Assembly (NCBI GenBank): GCA_032988165.1
Contig: JANTQF010000282.1
Location: 1 to 46,541 of the forward strand
Reading direction: 5' to 3'
DNA length: 46,541 bases
Source: Emmonsiellopsis sp. PD_33
Taxonomy: Eukaryota; Ascomycota; Eurotiomycetes; Onygenales; Ajellomycetaceae
In this document: in pieces, positions 11,243 to 23,558 of the stretch
How positions within the stretch are numbered: the first letter of the stretch is position 1
How the letters are laid out: every line of letters starts with the position of its first letter
Program-made: the position numbers and the translations under genes
The notes under the pieces: generated by a model
Seen by the model: only the letters and a program-made list of their open reading frames with translations
What the model was told of the DNA's origin: nothing
Database searches by the model: none

Positions 11243-12898
11243 ATCTGCATATGACAAGTAACTTGGTTAGGGCTGGCTTGTTACCATTAAGCAAGGTGTA
11301 AGAGTGGACGGTTTGAACTGGGAACTCAACTATATGAACACACAGAAGGATGGGAGTCTGTCACACACACCTAAAGACTTAGGACAAAACATTGCGCCTG
11401 TTACAACCCGTAGGTTTGACCGGTACTCCCCTCAAATGATCGATATTGACAGCTAGACGAAATGTAGCTACACCCAAATAGCCCAGAAAAGGGTCGGATA
11501 GGAGTTATTGGGGCATATTGGGTATCAAAGTCAGGTCGCGGAGGAGAAGGGAGAGTGGGTTTTGGTCAAAACAGAAAACTGACATCTGTGGGGGAAAAGG
11601 TGAATGAACAGGAACAAAGTCACTAACTGCAGTTTCTGCTCCTCCTGCAGTAGAAATTCACTTCGTCCCACTATATAAAACTCAGGCTCCAAAAATGGCA
11701 CAAAATATTGGAACATTCATTGACAAAGCCTCTGATACTGCAGCTGCAAAACAGTGATCCTTGGATATTGCATTTGGCGGGCTTGAATTCATACAGAAGA
11801 GAAGAGCAGGATCACAGCTGCCGACCTATCTATATAATTTCAGCGTCATTGTGGAGATGCCATAGTTAGGTTTCCCCTTGAATGCTGAAATAGAAGGTCT
11901 GAGGAATAATATTTAACTATGAGACTTGACAAAACAAGAGTTGACTCTTGTATCCAAACATTAGGGACTAAATCCAATTAATTCAAATCCAGGCGAAGGA
12001 AATAAAGAGTATAAACAAACAAACGCCTCTCAGCCCAGTCGCCGAGAAAGACGCAAACACTTCAATGCAAAGCGGCTTCTGTTACGCATAGATCACCCAA
12101 TGGAGATTATTTTCGGCTCCATTCCATATATGGAAAATCGAGACAGCCTTGGGTCTCCGGGACTGTCATTGGGACGGTCATTTGATTTGCTGTGCTCCGC
12201 CCTTGGAAGCGTGGACAGCCGTCTGTGAATAAGTATGTTCCTGCTCTGGGAGTCTTGGCAACATGCCAGTATCCTCGTATCAAGGGATCATGCAAACGGT
12301 GGTTAAGTAGCTTCCCAGTAGCTAACACTATATGACCCTGCCCAGGCAAAGCCGTGTCAGGGGGGTTGTAGCATTCCGCGTAGGCATGGTCAGAGTTGGT
12401 CTCTCAAGGCAGATACCGATATCAAGACGCATCGTTTCAACGACCAGAAAATCAGTCGGGGTAAAAACGCAGTATAGAAGTCCGGCAACAGCAACGGTGA
12501 GCGTTGATAGCCGAAATGCCCTTCTTGCGATATGGTGTAGTTTTACTGTTTTTTGCGGTTTTCAGGAGAGGACGTTGAAGTCGATGCCGGAAGAAGGTAA
12601 ATCCGGTTAAGGTGCTTAGTCATCTTTCCTCCAATGATGTATGACATCTCTCCACTGCGCATCGTGAACTCGACAAGCCGGTTGATATTGCGTTTCCTCT
12701 CCATAGGTCCTTTTTATACGCACTCTTCCCTCTTTTTGCATATATATAACCCGTTGCGATCGCTTAACAACTAGTATCTTCATTCCCCTATACCTGCAGA
12801 CCGCCCAGGCGAACTCCAGCTTCATTGCGCCGCACTTCACGGAACAAATTTACAACCCCCCTTTGCGCGAAAATTGGCCGCGGGAAGTAATAAAAAAA
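11243..12898. promoter_or_regulatory. Divergent intergenic region between helicase and spt8
   Basis: About 1.65 kb with no supportable protein or RNA gene. It should hold both promoters and 5' leaders. On the minus strand the CTAACC..ATGCAG element at about 11246-11271 looks like the 3' end of an intron in the helicase leader. On the plus strand a short A-rich run directly precedes the spt8 start codon. The central part (11300-12850) shows no motif I can name. Confidence 0.5.
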
Positions 12899-14967
12899 AT
12901 GCCGTCGATCGGGGAGGACGAGGATGACCGCGATATGGCCGGTGAGCAAATATTTCCCCGACATAGTTATTTCTGCGCCACAGGTCTAATATCTTTTCGT
13001 CCCAGGTTCGCAAGATGGCAGCTCCGACAACGACCTGGACGAGACCATGAGGGACGCGGAGGAGGCTGAACCGGAACCAGACCCAGAGAGCCCTTCAAAC
13101 TCGAGCATGGTTTCAGATGGGCCTAATGCGCGCAGCCAACAAAACCCCGAAGTCATGTTAACCTCACCATCTCCTGCCAACGCCGCTCCAGACCCCACCC
13201 TTTTGCTCCGTCCACAGCCGCGCCCCGAGGTACTTACTGCTACAACCTTTGATATTGTCCCTACAACTGCTGCTCCGCATAGCACTTCGATAAATGCTGT
13301 CTCCGCGACGGCTGATATGCGATGGGTCTTTAGCGGAGGCACGGACGGCTATGTCCGGAAGTTTAATTGGGTGGACTCTATAAACAGCAAACTGATGCTG
13401 ACAGTTGCGCAAAGACACCCATTTGTTGATAGCGTTGTGAAGGCAGGTGTATTGATGACATACTGGGAGAATATGGATGGGAACGCTTTATCGCCTGTTT
13501 ACTCGCTTGCGTCTCATAGTCAGGGACTGTGGCTCTTATCGGGCCTTGAGTCTGGGAGTATTAGACTACAGTCCGTACGTCACGATGAAGGAAAGGAAAT
13601 TGCACTTCTGCAAAGCCATACCTCGGCCGTTTCAGTCCTATGCCTTACGTCAGATGAACGCTCGCTACTCTCGGGAAGTTGGGATAAACGGGTTCTTGAC
13701 TGGGATTTAAATGTCGGGCAACCCAGGCGTACTTTCGGGGCCAGTGCAGGGCAGGTCAGTGCAGGGCAGATATCATCTATCGAAATAAGACCCGAATCAA
13801 ACGTACCCGTACCCCAAGAAAGCGGCGAAATTCCATTGACAAATGGAACATACCTGCCCAGCAACCGAGCCAATGGCGCTTCGAGTTTTTCTTTTCGGAA
13901 TGGAGAGAATGGCGCACATCAAGGCGATTCTAGCGCGAACCAGGGACAAGGTGCTGGTTCACCTACCGATTCACTATTTGGCGGCAGCGATTCGCTGTTC
14001 GGAGACGCAGATGGAGGCGAAACGGAAGCTCCTTCTGGAGGTGCCTTCACGATGGATGAAGATGACGAATTTTCAAAGGCTCTTGCCAATGGAATCCAGC
14101 AATCCGAAGAAGACAAGAAAGGTGATACAGACTTAACGGTTCAATCAAATGGCGTCCCAGCCACTCAGACTACAACAGACACAAACCCAGAAAAAACAGA
14201 TCAGACCCAATCGTCAGCAGCTCCTCCAACCGAAAACATGCCCAACGGCGTTTCGGAAACCGCAGCGAATGGACTCCCTCATGCCGATGATCTAGAGAAG
14301 ACCCCAACTACGGAAGATAAACCAGACACGTCACAATATACCAGTTCAAATACCAACGACTCGATATTCTTCTCGGCCTCGATAGACGGACCCATCCGAG
14401 TCTGGGACCGACGACAGCAGAACCCAATAGCCAAAATCGTCTCGCGAAACGCACCACCATGGTGTATGAACGCATGTTGGTCCCCAGATGGAAACTACAT
14501 CTACGCAGGCCGCCGAAATGGAACGGTCGAGGAATTCAGTTTACACAAGGGCCTCCGCAGCGCGGAACGGACATTTAAGTTTCCGCAGGGAAGCGGGCCT
14601 GTAACTGCCGTAAAGGCGATGCCAAATGGTAGACATCTGATCTGGTACGTTCCCAACCCCTTTTTTCCTTTTTAACTAATCCCCCTCCCCCGCGCCCAAC
14701 CGGATCCTCCCTCCCATAGTTTCTAACGGCTAATTGGACAAAACCAGCGCCTCCTACGACATCCTCCGCCTCTACGATCTCAAGGACGACCAGTCATCCC
14801 GGCACTCGACCGTCCCCTTCCTTATCGTTCCAGGTCATCGTACCGGCGTCGTCTCCCAATTATATATGGACCCCGCGTGCAGATTTATGATATCCACCGG
14901 CGGCAACCGTGGCTGGGAAGGAGCCAATACGGAAGTTCTGTTAGGTTACGAAATTGGTGTTCCATGA
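12899..14967 (+). CDS. spt8: Spt8, WD40 subunit of the SAGA transcription coactivator
   Basis: SAGA subunit with a WD40 beta-propeller that contacts TATA-binding protein and regulates its delivery to promoters; nuclear. Three exons: 12899-12941 (43 nt), 13006-14644 and 14748-14967, introns 64 and 103 nt; 633 aa. The short first exon encodes an acidic start MPSIGEDEDDRDMAG, and the N terminus stays acidic (DGSSDNDLDE..), as in known Spt8 proteins. WD-type blades are seen at WVFSGGTDGYVRKFNW, LLSGLESGSIRL, LLSGSWDKRVLDWDL, FFSASIDGPIRVWDRR and NYIYAGRRNGTVEEF. A long Ser/Gly/Asn-rich low-complexity insert (roughly residues 260-440) splits the propeller, with repeated FGGSDSLFG-type units. The last exon restores CASYDILRLYDLK, a signature of the family. 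Start chosen at 12899 because exon 1 joins in frame. Confidence 0.93.
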
Positions 14968-15695
14968 TCCGGCTCTCTCTCTCACACACACACACTCACT
15001 GGGAGCAGCGAGCGGGTTCAGGTTGCCCTTTCGTATCTGTGTAACTGTATCATTTTGTGAATATTTTTCCTTTCTCCTTGTGTTATATATACATGTATAC
15101 CCCGTCGTTTTAGTTGGATGGAAATTTTTTCGGCTTGGAGGCGCTGAGAGGAATGTGGCATTGTGTTCTTGGTAGTTTATTTTGGTTCCTATGTGGTTTG
15201 TTCGAGTCTGTGCTACGATAAGGCAATGAAGTTTCTTATGATGATGAACCTTGGAGCGTGGCATATGGGTGCTATGCCCCTCTAATTTGGGATAGTGGAT
15301 GGGCGTTCGAAAATCTAGATACAATTATATATCACTTTGATTTTCAAAAAAGTGGGTGAGTCATGGAGACCATCCTGTGCTATGAAGGTACGGCTGGTAT
15401 ACTCTCCAGGACATTGCAATGAAGTAAAATGAAGGTCATTCATAAGTTCATATTCAAAATCGTAAACAGTAGAGATATAACAAAAAAAAACTCCAAACAG
15501 ATATCCAATGCAAAAATCCCAAAGTGCGTATATCATACAACTGACATCCGGAGAGCCAAAACCATTCATATCCAAAAAAGAAAACTCAAAGGCCTAACCA
15601 AAAAAAAAAAATGCATACCCCGACATGTATAACAAAAAGATCGAAATCAGATATAACGCCCACCCTAAACCCTCCAAACCATCCATGCAAGAAGC
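14968..15695. other. Convergent 3' region with CT/CA microsatellite
   Basis: Space between the rightward spt8 and the leftward glycosyltransferase-like gene, so it holds two 3' UTRs. A short (CT)n followed by (CA)n microsatellite lies at 14973-14995, just after the spt8 stop. Several A-rich runs at 15480-15612 would serve as polyadenylation signals on either strand. No gene is evident. Confidence 0.55.
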
Positions 15696-16838
15696 TCAGT
15701 CGCCGACATCAGCCCCCTCACAAACAGCCCGTACCTGCTCCTTCCACTCCCGATAATACCCCGTCTCCCGCTCTCGTTGTACATCCCTGTCCTTTTCAAA
15801 GAAAACATAGGCAGGTCGTAAATCCGCCGCCTTCTCAGGAGAGATTCTAGGAATCGCGGGCACGATCAGCGACTGCTTAACTGACGGAACGGGCACATGG
15901 GTTCTGATTGAAACTCCGCCGGATGGCGCATGGTCCATCGTAACTAGGAATGCATAGGGAAGGTCTGGGTTCACGGTTGATAGGCGGGTTGGGACCCAGG
16001 TTTCGCTCTGGGGCTCGTCATCTCTTGGTGCCTTTCTCTTGTTTCTCCATGACCAGTATGATGAAGAGTAGGAGGAAGATGAAGGTGGCGACGATGTAGG
16101 TGGCGGAGAGAGAAACAAGTCGTCTAGTTTTGTAGAATTGGCGAGAATTCCCGGAGACCGCACGTATAGGATTTTTTCGTAGTGTGTGAGCTTGTGAGAG
16201 GCTTTGCTGAGGAGTCGTGTGTTAGACGGCGAGCGGTAGTTGGGATCCGTCATGTCAATGGCATGGAGAACAATGTTATACTCGTCTTGGTGTTGGCGGA
16301 GGAGGTTTAAAACTGCCGCGATCCCCTTGGTGGGGGAGTGCAGGTCCCAGGATTGCGGGTAGAGGAAGACTTTATCAGATGGTATGTCACTTTTCGAAGC
16401 GAGGGTTTTGAAGAATAGGAGGCCAGAACAGATATCTGCCATATTGGGTTTGGATATCATCTGGAGATATGCCTGCTTATGTCGACTCCTCTCTCTAACA
16501 TCTTGCGCTACCGGCCTGGTGATGGGGTTCCCGAATGCCTTTCCAAACTTCCCCCTCCCTGATTCCCCAGAACCATCACCGTCGGGTACAACGACATCAG
16601 GAGTATAAAACGCATCTTTCCCTTGGTTTACAATAACGTATGCGGCAGCCGGCGAGCCTCCCAGCGGTGGCGAATATCTCGATGCAGCTGTAGTCGTGGA
16701 AGGGCTGATCGCAGCTTGGATACCGCGGACAGATTGCTGTTGCAATACATAGCCGGACAAAAATAGTAGAAACGTAAACAGGCCAATGATCGACGAGGAG
16801 ATTGCGACAGAGATAGTTGAGGATGTGAGGAGAACCAT
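15696..16838 (-). CDS. Type II membrane protein, glycosyltransferase-like (GT8-type fold suspected)
   Basis: Single-exon gene, 380 aa. An uncleaved signal anchor lies at about residues 8-32 (SSTISVAISSSIIGLFTFLL), with a short N-terminal tail, so the bulk is probably in the Golgi or ER lumen. The stretch RHKQAYLQMISKPNMADIC.. and then FLYPQSWD, NIVLHAIDMTD and EKILYVRSPGIL resembles fungal proteins related to glycogenin-like, nucleotide-diphospho-sugar transferases: LYVRSPG takes the place where such enzymes usually carry LYLDSDG or similar, and I see no clear DxD metal motif. It may therefore be a degenerate or non-catalytic member. A serine-rich linker (PPPTSSPPSSSSYSSS) breaks the domain. 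It is divergent from prp38 with a 502-nt shared promoter. I do not recognise the exact gene. Confidence 0.6.
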   Translation of the reverse strand: MVLLTSSTISVAISSSIIGLFTFLLFLSGYVLQQQSVRGIQAAISPSTTTAASRYSPPLGGSPAAAYVIVNQGKDAFYTPDVVVPDGDGSGESGRGKFGKAFGNPITRPVAQDVRERSRHKQAYLQMISKPNMADICSGLLFFKTLASKSDIPSDKVFLYPQSWDLHSPTKGIAAVLNLLRQHQDEYNIVLHAIDMTDPNYRSPSNTRLLSKASHKLTHYEKILYVRSPGILANSTKLDDLFLSPPPTSSPPSSSSYSSSYWSWRNKRKAPRDDEPQSETWVPTRLSTVNPDLPYAFLVTMDHAPSGGVSIRTHVPVPSVKQSLIVPAIPRISPEKAADLRPAYVFFEKDRDVQRERETGYYREWKEQVRAVCEGADVGD

Positions 16839-17340
16839 GGTCGAATAGCTAACCAGGCTAAGGATGCAGATATGGATAGGGCAATAGAACGAGCATTTGG
16901 CCTGCCATTAAAGCGTATTTGCGCAGGGCAATCGTGATATTCAGATACCAGCGTTCTTGAAAAAGAAGACAAGAAACAAACGCATGTTTGTTTAGACGGG
17001 GGTGCCGTATTCCCCACCACGGCGAGACGACGACGAGGTCGAGCAGGGAAGTTGGATGTTTATGCTTTTTGTTGTTGCGGGGACAACCGTCTTATCGATA
17101 AGCCGATAAGCTGATAAACAACCTTAAATCGGCGATAAGCTATTAGGTCACGTGATCCAACCCCGAAGAGCCAAAAAATCGAGGAGCTTGAAAACAACTC
17201 CACCACAACCTTAGAAAGCAGATTCAGCAGCGCATTCCATTCCTATATCGTTTTATTTCTGCGATCCATAAATAGCCACCTCTTCCTGCAACTAGGCCGT
17301 CGCTCAACCCGCCCCAACCAACCCAAAATTCTATCAAACA
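16839..17340. promoter_or_regulatory. Shared promoter with clustered GATA sites and a CACGTG box
   Basis: Divergent promoter between the glycosyltransferase-like gene (-) and prp38 (+). Between 17091 and 17139 there are at least four GATAA/TTATC motifs, three of them (CGATAAG, CGATAAG, TGATAAA) at 7-10 nt spacing, plus one more at 17133-17139. A palindromic CACGTG box follows at 17149-17154. GATA motifs are bound by fungal factors such as AreA or SreA, CACGTG by bHLH factors. Use in vivo is inference. Confidence 0.55.
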
Positions 17341-18099
17341 ATGGCCCATCACCGCGCCGATGCCAGCGCCCTCCTCGATAACAGGGGCTACTCCGGACCC
17401 CTAATCCGCGGCGTGAACCCCGCTACGTTATTCGAAAAAGCCGTCCGGGACCGCATCACAGACTCATACTACTGGAAAGAGCAATGTTTCGGTCTTAACG
17501 CCGCAACCCTCTGCGATCGCGCCGTCGAACTGAGCTATATCGGTGGAACATATGGTGTTGGACAGAAACCAACCCCGTTCCTATGCCTAGCCTTCAAGAT
17601 GCTCCAACTTACTCCGGAGAAGGATGTGATTCTGGAATATCTAAACTTCCACGACCCGGAGAATGATCGCGATAACGACGAAGATCGGGCGGGGAGTGAT
17701 GCGGAGGACCAAAATGGGGATAGCGGAGTTCTCAAGGCTGTGGGAGACTTCAAATATCTTCGTGCGCTGGCGGCGTTTTATATTCGGCTCACTTTTGATG
17801 CGGCGGAGATATACAAGACTCTCGAGCCATTGTTGGCTGACTATCGGAAGCTGAAGCGGAGGACGAAGGATGGCTTTGCGCTTACATATATCGATCAGTT
17901 CGTGGATGATTTACTTAACAAGGATCGTGTGTGCGGTACTAGTTTGTGGAAGTTACCGTCTAGGACGCAGTTGGAGGATCTAGATCTGCTGGAGGAGAGG
18001 GTTAGTCCGCTTGCAGATGAGCTTGAGGATATTGATCGGGATTCGGACGGGAGTCAGGACAGTGGAGAGAGAAGGTCGAGCCGAGATGAGGATGATTGA
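17341..18099 (+). CDS. prp38: Pre-mRNA splicing factor Prp38
   Basis: Component of the U4/U6.U5 tri-snRNP, needed for spliceosome activation; nuclear. Single exon, 252 aa. The PRP38 domain covers about residues 15-205: LIRGVNPATLFEKAVRDRI at the start, then YWKEQCFGLNAATLCDRAVEL, YIGGTYG, KPTPFLCLAFKMLQL, and FKYLRALAAFYIRLT, LLADYRKLKRR, and YIDQFVDDLL. Fungal orthologues have the same length and an acidic insert (here about 102-130) and an acidic, Ser-rich tail (from about 225). The ATG at 17341 sits in good context (aaacaATGgcc) and matches the usual N terminus. No RS domain is present, as expected of fungal Prp38. No intron is needed to maintain the frame. Confidence 0.95.
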   Translation: MAHHRADASALLDNRGYSGPLIRGVNPATLFEKAVRDRITDSYYWKEQCFGLNAATLCDRAVELSYIGGTYGVGQKPTPFLCLAFKMLQLTPEKDVILEYLNFHDPENDRDNDEDRAGSDAEDQNGDSGVLKAVGDFKYLRALAAFYIRLTFDAAEIYKTLEPLLADYRKLKRRTKDGFALTYIDQFVDDLLNKDRVCGTSLWKLPSRTQLEDLDLLEERVSPLADELEDIDRDSDGSQDSGERRSSRDEDD

Positions 18100-18951
18100 G
18101 CGACGGGTATTGCTTTGGCTCCATTCACAGAGTCCCCAAAACGGTCGCCTCGTCGCTCCAAATCGTTCACCGGACCAGCTGGACATTGGTGACATCCCAG
18201 CCTCCTAGACAGCATTCCTGAGCTCGAGCTACTGCGCGGATGCTGAAAGTGGGATCAAGATAGTCAATCGATGCTTTCCGGATACACTGCTGGGAGCAGT
18301 AATTCACCAATGCTTCACGAATCGATCAATTGATGGGCCGCCGCCACCCACCCGCTGCAGCGGGGAGAATATCCTATCAGCCGGCTTCAAGCTGTTAGGC
18401 ACCCCGAGAAGACGCTGTCTAGGATCGAATTGTGCCTAGTGAGAATACCTACGTAGGAACAATTCGCTGTTCGCTAGCATCGTTTTCGACATACAAGTTA
18501 GGGGTCCAAATCGATAAACCCATCACGTAACTATCCTCAAAATCCACCTAAATAGGATGACGGGTGTACGACCATATTTCCGAATGTGGCATTCTCGTTT
18601 AAGATGCGCTGATGGCATTATATACGGCCCTTTATCACGGCCATTTTAGTGGGACGGCCATGAGAGAGGTAGAATTTTAGGGGTTTAAACCATACAAATG
18701 ATGAAATTATCTATTTGTCCATAGGTGTGTCCTTTAAATTAGCTACCAGTGCACACAATGTTCATATTACCAGCAGGATGGGAAGATCTAAAGGTGCAAA
18801 TACTCACTTCATTGAATGATATACAACATCCAAGATGAACAACCAAAAGTAAAAAAACAAACGGAAATCGAAAAAGAAATATGCCTCTCGAAAACGTAGT
18901 TACCAAAGTCATCAAAATGGAACAATGAAATATACAATCCACACACCCCTT
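18100..18951. other. Convergent intergenic region
   Basis: Separates the 3' ends of prp38 (+) and the HODM-like gene (-). I find no gene, tRNA or repeat. An A-rich segment at 18830-18880 could carry the minus-strand polyadenylation region. Confidence 0.5.
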
Positions 18952-20545
18952 TCAAAACCCTTGCTGCCGCCTCCACTTCCCCTCCCACCCCTTAAACCAC
19001 GGACTATCATCCAGAGTACTGACCTGCCAATCCCTCTCTATCACCCCCTCCCTAACCTGTTCCTCCGCCCACTCCTCCAACTTTGGCAACACCACATGCT
19101 CAACATGCCACGTATTCTTATACTCCATAAGCGACCTCTTACCGTCCTTTAGGATCTTCGCCAGCAGCGCAGGAACACCAGGTTCATCCCTGAATTCCGT
19201 AACGGGCGTGAAGAGCGCTTTGAAGTTGAACACGATGGCAGCAGAGAGGGGTAGGCGGCGGAGCGTTTGCCAGTCGACACGCATGTAGCAGTCGGTTAGC
19301 TTGAGGGAAGGGTTTTGGGAGAGGCGTTGTAGCTCGTGTGGGTCACCGGCGGGCATGTAGAGGGGTTGGCCGACCTCAAGGCCCCAGGAGCCGCGTTGGA
19401 TGGGTTTGTCCGTGGGCATTTTGGAGAAGAAGCTGGATGTAGTTAGTTTCCATTCGGGTGTTGGGTTTAACAATAAAGTAAAATGGTAAGTACCGGTCCA
19501 TTGAGAACTGCATCTTTTCTTTGTAATCTGGGATTGGGGAGTGGATCTCATGGAGTTGAAGGCCCATCTTGATTCCAAGATTCCATCCCAGAGCCGAGCA
19601 AATGATGCCGGCACGAAGGAAGTAATACCCTGTCTTATCGTCTCGTAACATTATCGCGAAATCTTCGGGCACGTTATCCATGAGTACCACCAGAGGCGGT
19701 TTGGAGAGTAGATCGTCCTTGGTCCCCAGAATTTCGTTGTGGAAAAACCGTTTGTCCTCCGATAGAGAGAAATAATGCGCATACCGTGCGCAAAGAAATT
19801 GTATAACCATCTCCATAAGCTCCTTGCAAGCCAGCTCCGAACCTGGGAGGAAATCAAGGACAGCTTTTCCGTGTTTCGCATATAGATCTTGCCGCTGCTC
19901 TATACGGGATTTGTAGTTCTTGTCCAGCTCCAACCACCAATCCGGTTCCAGTTTTGTGAGTGCTTTCCCAACATGTTAATACGGCCCTAATAGCATATAG
20001 ACATGAAACGAGGCCCGGTGCAGCTTACACATTGTTTGGTGGTAATTCCACCTCAGCGGTCGATACGGGCGGGAGACAGCTTTGTCAACGCTGAACTCAG
20101 AGTAGGCTTCCGGCAATGGGACACCGCTGAGCGTTGCATAGTCCGAAAAATCGCCAAGGGTTTTAATATCCTCAGTCGAAAACCCCGTCGCAGTATACTT
20201 GGTTGTTGTGCAAGCTTCATAACTCTCTGTCATGGGAAGGATGGAGTTCCTGATATCTTCTTCACTGACCTTGGGCATCATCTTGTTTTCCGAACCCAAA
20301 TAATCATTTTTGACAGCAGAAAGCGCATCTCGTCGGCATGGCGGGAGGCTGTCATTGTATAAAAGGTTTGCTGACGGCTCCTTTTTCGGTGATAGGGAAC
20401 GAGGAGGCGTAGCTGCTGAAGATACCCTTCGACCCCTTATTTTGATACTGCTGATAATACGAGTCCGTTGCTGTTTATCGATGGCCAAATACACTATGAT
20501 AATGGCCACTAGAACACTCCCAGTTGTAAACGTAGAATCTGCCAT
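18952..20545 (-). CDS. HODM-like haem-dependent oxidative N-demethylase (DUF3445) with N-terminal membrane anchor
   Basis: Three exons: 20545-20029, 19962-19494 and 19432-18952, introns 66 and 61 nt; 488 aa. The N terminus has one hydrophobic anchor (about residues 10-22, VLVAIIIVYLAI) followed by basic residues, so the protein is probably held on a membrane with its body in the cytosol. The rest matches the DUF3445 / HODM alpha-subunit-like family: RPYRPLRWNYHQTM at the first exon end, then TKLEPDWW, GWNLGIKMGLQLHEIHSPIP, KMQFSMDRFFSKMP, RGSWGLEVGQP and MRVDWQTLRRLPLSAAIVF. The bacterial founding member binds haem and removes methyl groups from amines; substrate and haem ligands here are not known. 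The start at 20545 is chosen because it opens directly on the anchor; the frame extends 87 codons further upstream without family similarity. Confidence 0.85.
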
Positions 20546-23500
20546 AGTCGAACAGCACCCGCGGTCCCACTGGGTTCTAGTAACTTGACAATTGGTCACG
20601 GCGTGCAGAATTGCGATATTTTCAGAAAAAATATACCAAATTGAATTGAAAAGACAAAGACAGTGCGGAAATAACAGGGGAGAGAACCAGAGATAAAGAT
20701 TAAATAAAATGAGTGTATAAGTCAAAGAAGGTAAATGCATGCACGGTAGGCGACTTAAACGGGCAACGGAAACCTTATAATCAGTCGAAGGTCCGCGGGA
20801 AAGCATATAAATATATCAGATCAGGCTCCTGGCCGTTAGCCATCCACCACCAGCACCGCTTAGCGACACCTAGCAAGTAATGAGGCGAGAGTCTTGCACG
20901 GCAGGCGGGGTGAGCAGTCTACCCTGATAGGTAAAAATTTGACGACGTCGTTTCCATCAAGCCAAGTCTTAGGAAGGCTACATTGGAGAATGTTGGTCAC
21001 AGGAGAACCAGCTGCTAAAGTAGAAGCAGAAAGGCGTCGGACACTCTCTTCGTTAAGTTTGCCGGTTCGATGGATTTTGGAAGCGGTCCCGGTGCGGGTT
21101 GCTTGATGCAAGTATTGCGGGGAATTCTCAGCTTTCCTGTAAGAGCAAGCAACCTACCGCATCCTTGATAACGATAAGATATGGAAGGCATTAGTCAACA
21201 TAAATCTCGCATATCAAGTCGGATTAAAAGAAGATATGGACGTGGTTGAAACAGTTGGACCGTTGGTGCCAGCATGTTTTAAACGGGCCACATAGAAATG
21301 TGCCCTCAAGCATTCACCTTGATCATTTCCAAGATCTTATCAGAAGAATGTCCAAGAATGTCCAACTTTGCATTCGTCCGGAGTCAACATTCGCGAAACG
21401 TGTGGTCGAATGCCGAATATCCAGACAAAATCCATGTCTTGTATTTCCCACCCGCTCACCAAACGTAAACCAACTGTCTTGCGGCCAAAGGTGCAACATG
21501 CCGAAGGCCTTGCCTCCACAAAAACCGTAGGAAAATTGGAGATCCGCCGCAGCACCGCATGATTGATAGTCGTCAAATTTCAGGGTTGATGTCGTTGATT
21601 GCTGCGGATAGCGTCTCCCGATAAGGCAAGGCGTGACCGGCAAGCTGCCAAGGCTACTAGCGCCAACCCCACAGACCCCACATGGTCCTAATCCCAATCC
21701 GGTAAAAGAGTCCCGCCCATGGATGACTAATCAAACAGCGAGATATCCAACGACGACCTCAACTTCCATCCTATTACTCTGGTTTCTACCCTCTGGATAA
21801 CCACAGGCGAACGGCCCTAGTTACTTTGTTATAACATTTTAATGCATTCTCCACCCGCTCCAGCGCCCCTGTGAGTACCGTGACATTGCGGTTCCCAACA
21901 GACAGGCATCCATTGATTTGATGAACCCAAGGGCATTTGATTGTATCTGGGCTAAGTACCGGAAGAACAAGCTTGCTCGCCTAGTATTCAACTACCTAGG
22001 AGCTATATGGATTGAATCGGTTTCTAAATTTTGAGACCAAGCCTGGCAGGTATGTTCCTTAACTTGCCTCGGGTTTGACATATTTATGGAAACCGCTTCA
22101 TCTACTTTCCTAGGGTATTTAATATCCTGGATAACTACGTCGGTCATGGTCATTTTGGCTATAACTCGCAATTATCCACGTCATTGGATATAGAGGCTAG
22201 GAACCCTCCGTCCCTCGCATGTTTGTTTTCATCTCCATATGGGAAGGTACAAGACAGTTCTTATCCTCGGCTAGCCTATGTCCTCCCATAACTGGCGTCA
22301 TGGAGAAGATTAGGAATGCTTTCATATGTATGCAGCAACTAACACTGTGAGGCTACTCCACGTTGCTGGACCCCATGCCTTCCAAGGGCCTACAAACGCT
22401 ATAAGGTTCCCTTCTTCCCTTCCTTTTACGCAAAAGTGCTGTTTGGGGCATGAGAGCAGCAAATGCAGGTCTGGGCCTCTGAATCCCGGTGTCTTGGTAT
22501 TGGAGTGGGCTTGCCAGTGGATTTGATGCCCTCCGGGCCGAACTATCTTATTCAGTTTACTGGCTAGTCACAATTCCCCTAAAATACATTTATTGACCCG
22601 TCAAGGACCGCATCTCCTATCTTCGACATTCGTTCCCGCGTACAACTTCTCCTTCCATGTCTATTTGCGTTATTTCTATTCTATATTACAAGACGTATTG
22701 AAGATACTCCGATTAGATCAGAATCATCCCCCCTTGTCCATCGTCCACCGAGCGGAATATCACAGACCATGCGAGAACGGTTGGCAAAGCGTTAGCAAAG
22801 CACTCGGCCCTAAAGATGGCCTATCCATTGGTATTTCTCCCTTTCACTTACAATCAGATTATCATAGTTACTTCGGGTGCCATCCCGAGTGTTGATTTTG
22901 GAAATCGCCAGAATACCATATCAAAAGGATGTTCCCGTTTATATTGCCAGACACTCAGTTGAGGATGGGAAGAAGACCACCATGAAGGTGTATATATACC
23001 ACAAATACATCCTAATGCGCGTCCCCCTCTTAGTATAACCAATCCTAGCAACATCTACAGAACTCGAGTCCAGCATGGCTGAGCCTTCTTTTGAGCACTA
23101 TATGTCTTGGGGTTTTCCATGGACACTTTTTCTCTTCCCTACTGGGGTACCATGCAGGCTAGGTAATTAGCACATTACCTCTACATGCACAGAACTTGTG
23201 GGATAGGATAATATCAGGTGGAGGAATGTCAGCTGTGGAAGCTGTTGATATCTTAATACCCAGCTTGTTCGGCTAAATGACATCTTGTAGACAGTTGCTC
23301 ACTGCCAACTTCTGATCTTATTACTATTATTGTTGTTGTTCTCCTTTCATTACCCATTACAAGCCTTATTATGAATAAACCTGAACCCGCTATAAACCCA
23401 AACTCCCCAACCAATATAAATACATATAACCCGCCATTGCCTCAAATATGCAGAAAAGATGCTCCAAGCCGCTGCCCTCCATGCAAGCAAGAATACGCCT

Positions 23501-23558
23501 CAATAAACAAACTTGAAATAAAATAACAATCCTCTCCATGCCCAGTTCGAAGCACTTT
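20546..23558. other. Three-kilobase intergenic region
   Basis: No gene can be supported. The short open frames on both strands are shadows without motifs or splice-linked neighbours. A small direct repeat (AAGAATGTCC, twice) lies at 21344-21362. This is the largest gap in the left half of the window and may contain decayed sequence that only a similarity search would reveal. Confidence 0.5.

Noticed and set aside
19976..20806. Upstream extension of the HODM-like gene to 20806 (87 extra codons).
   Set aside because: The extension has no family similarity and contains an extra hydrophobic run; the ATG at 20545 opens on a normal anchor.
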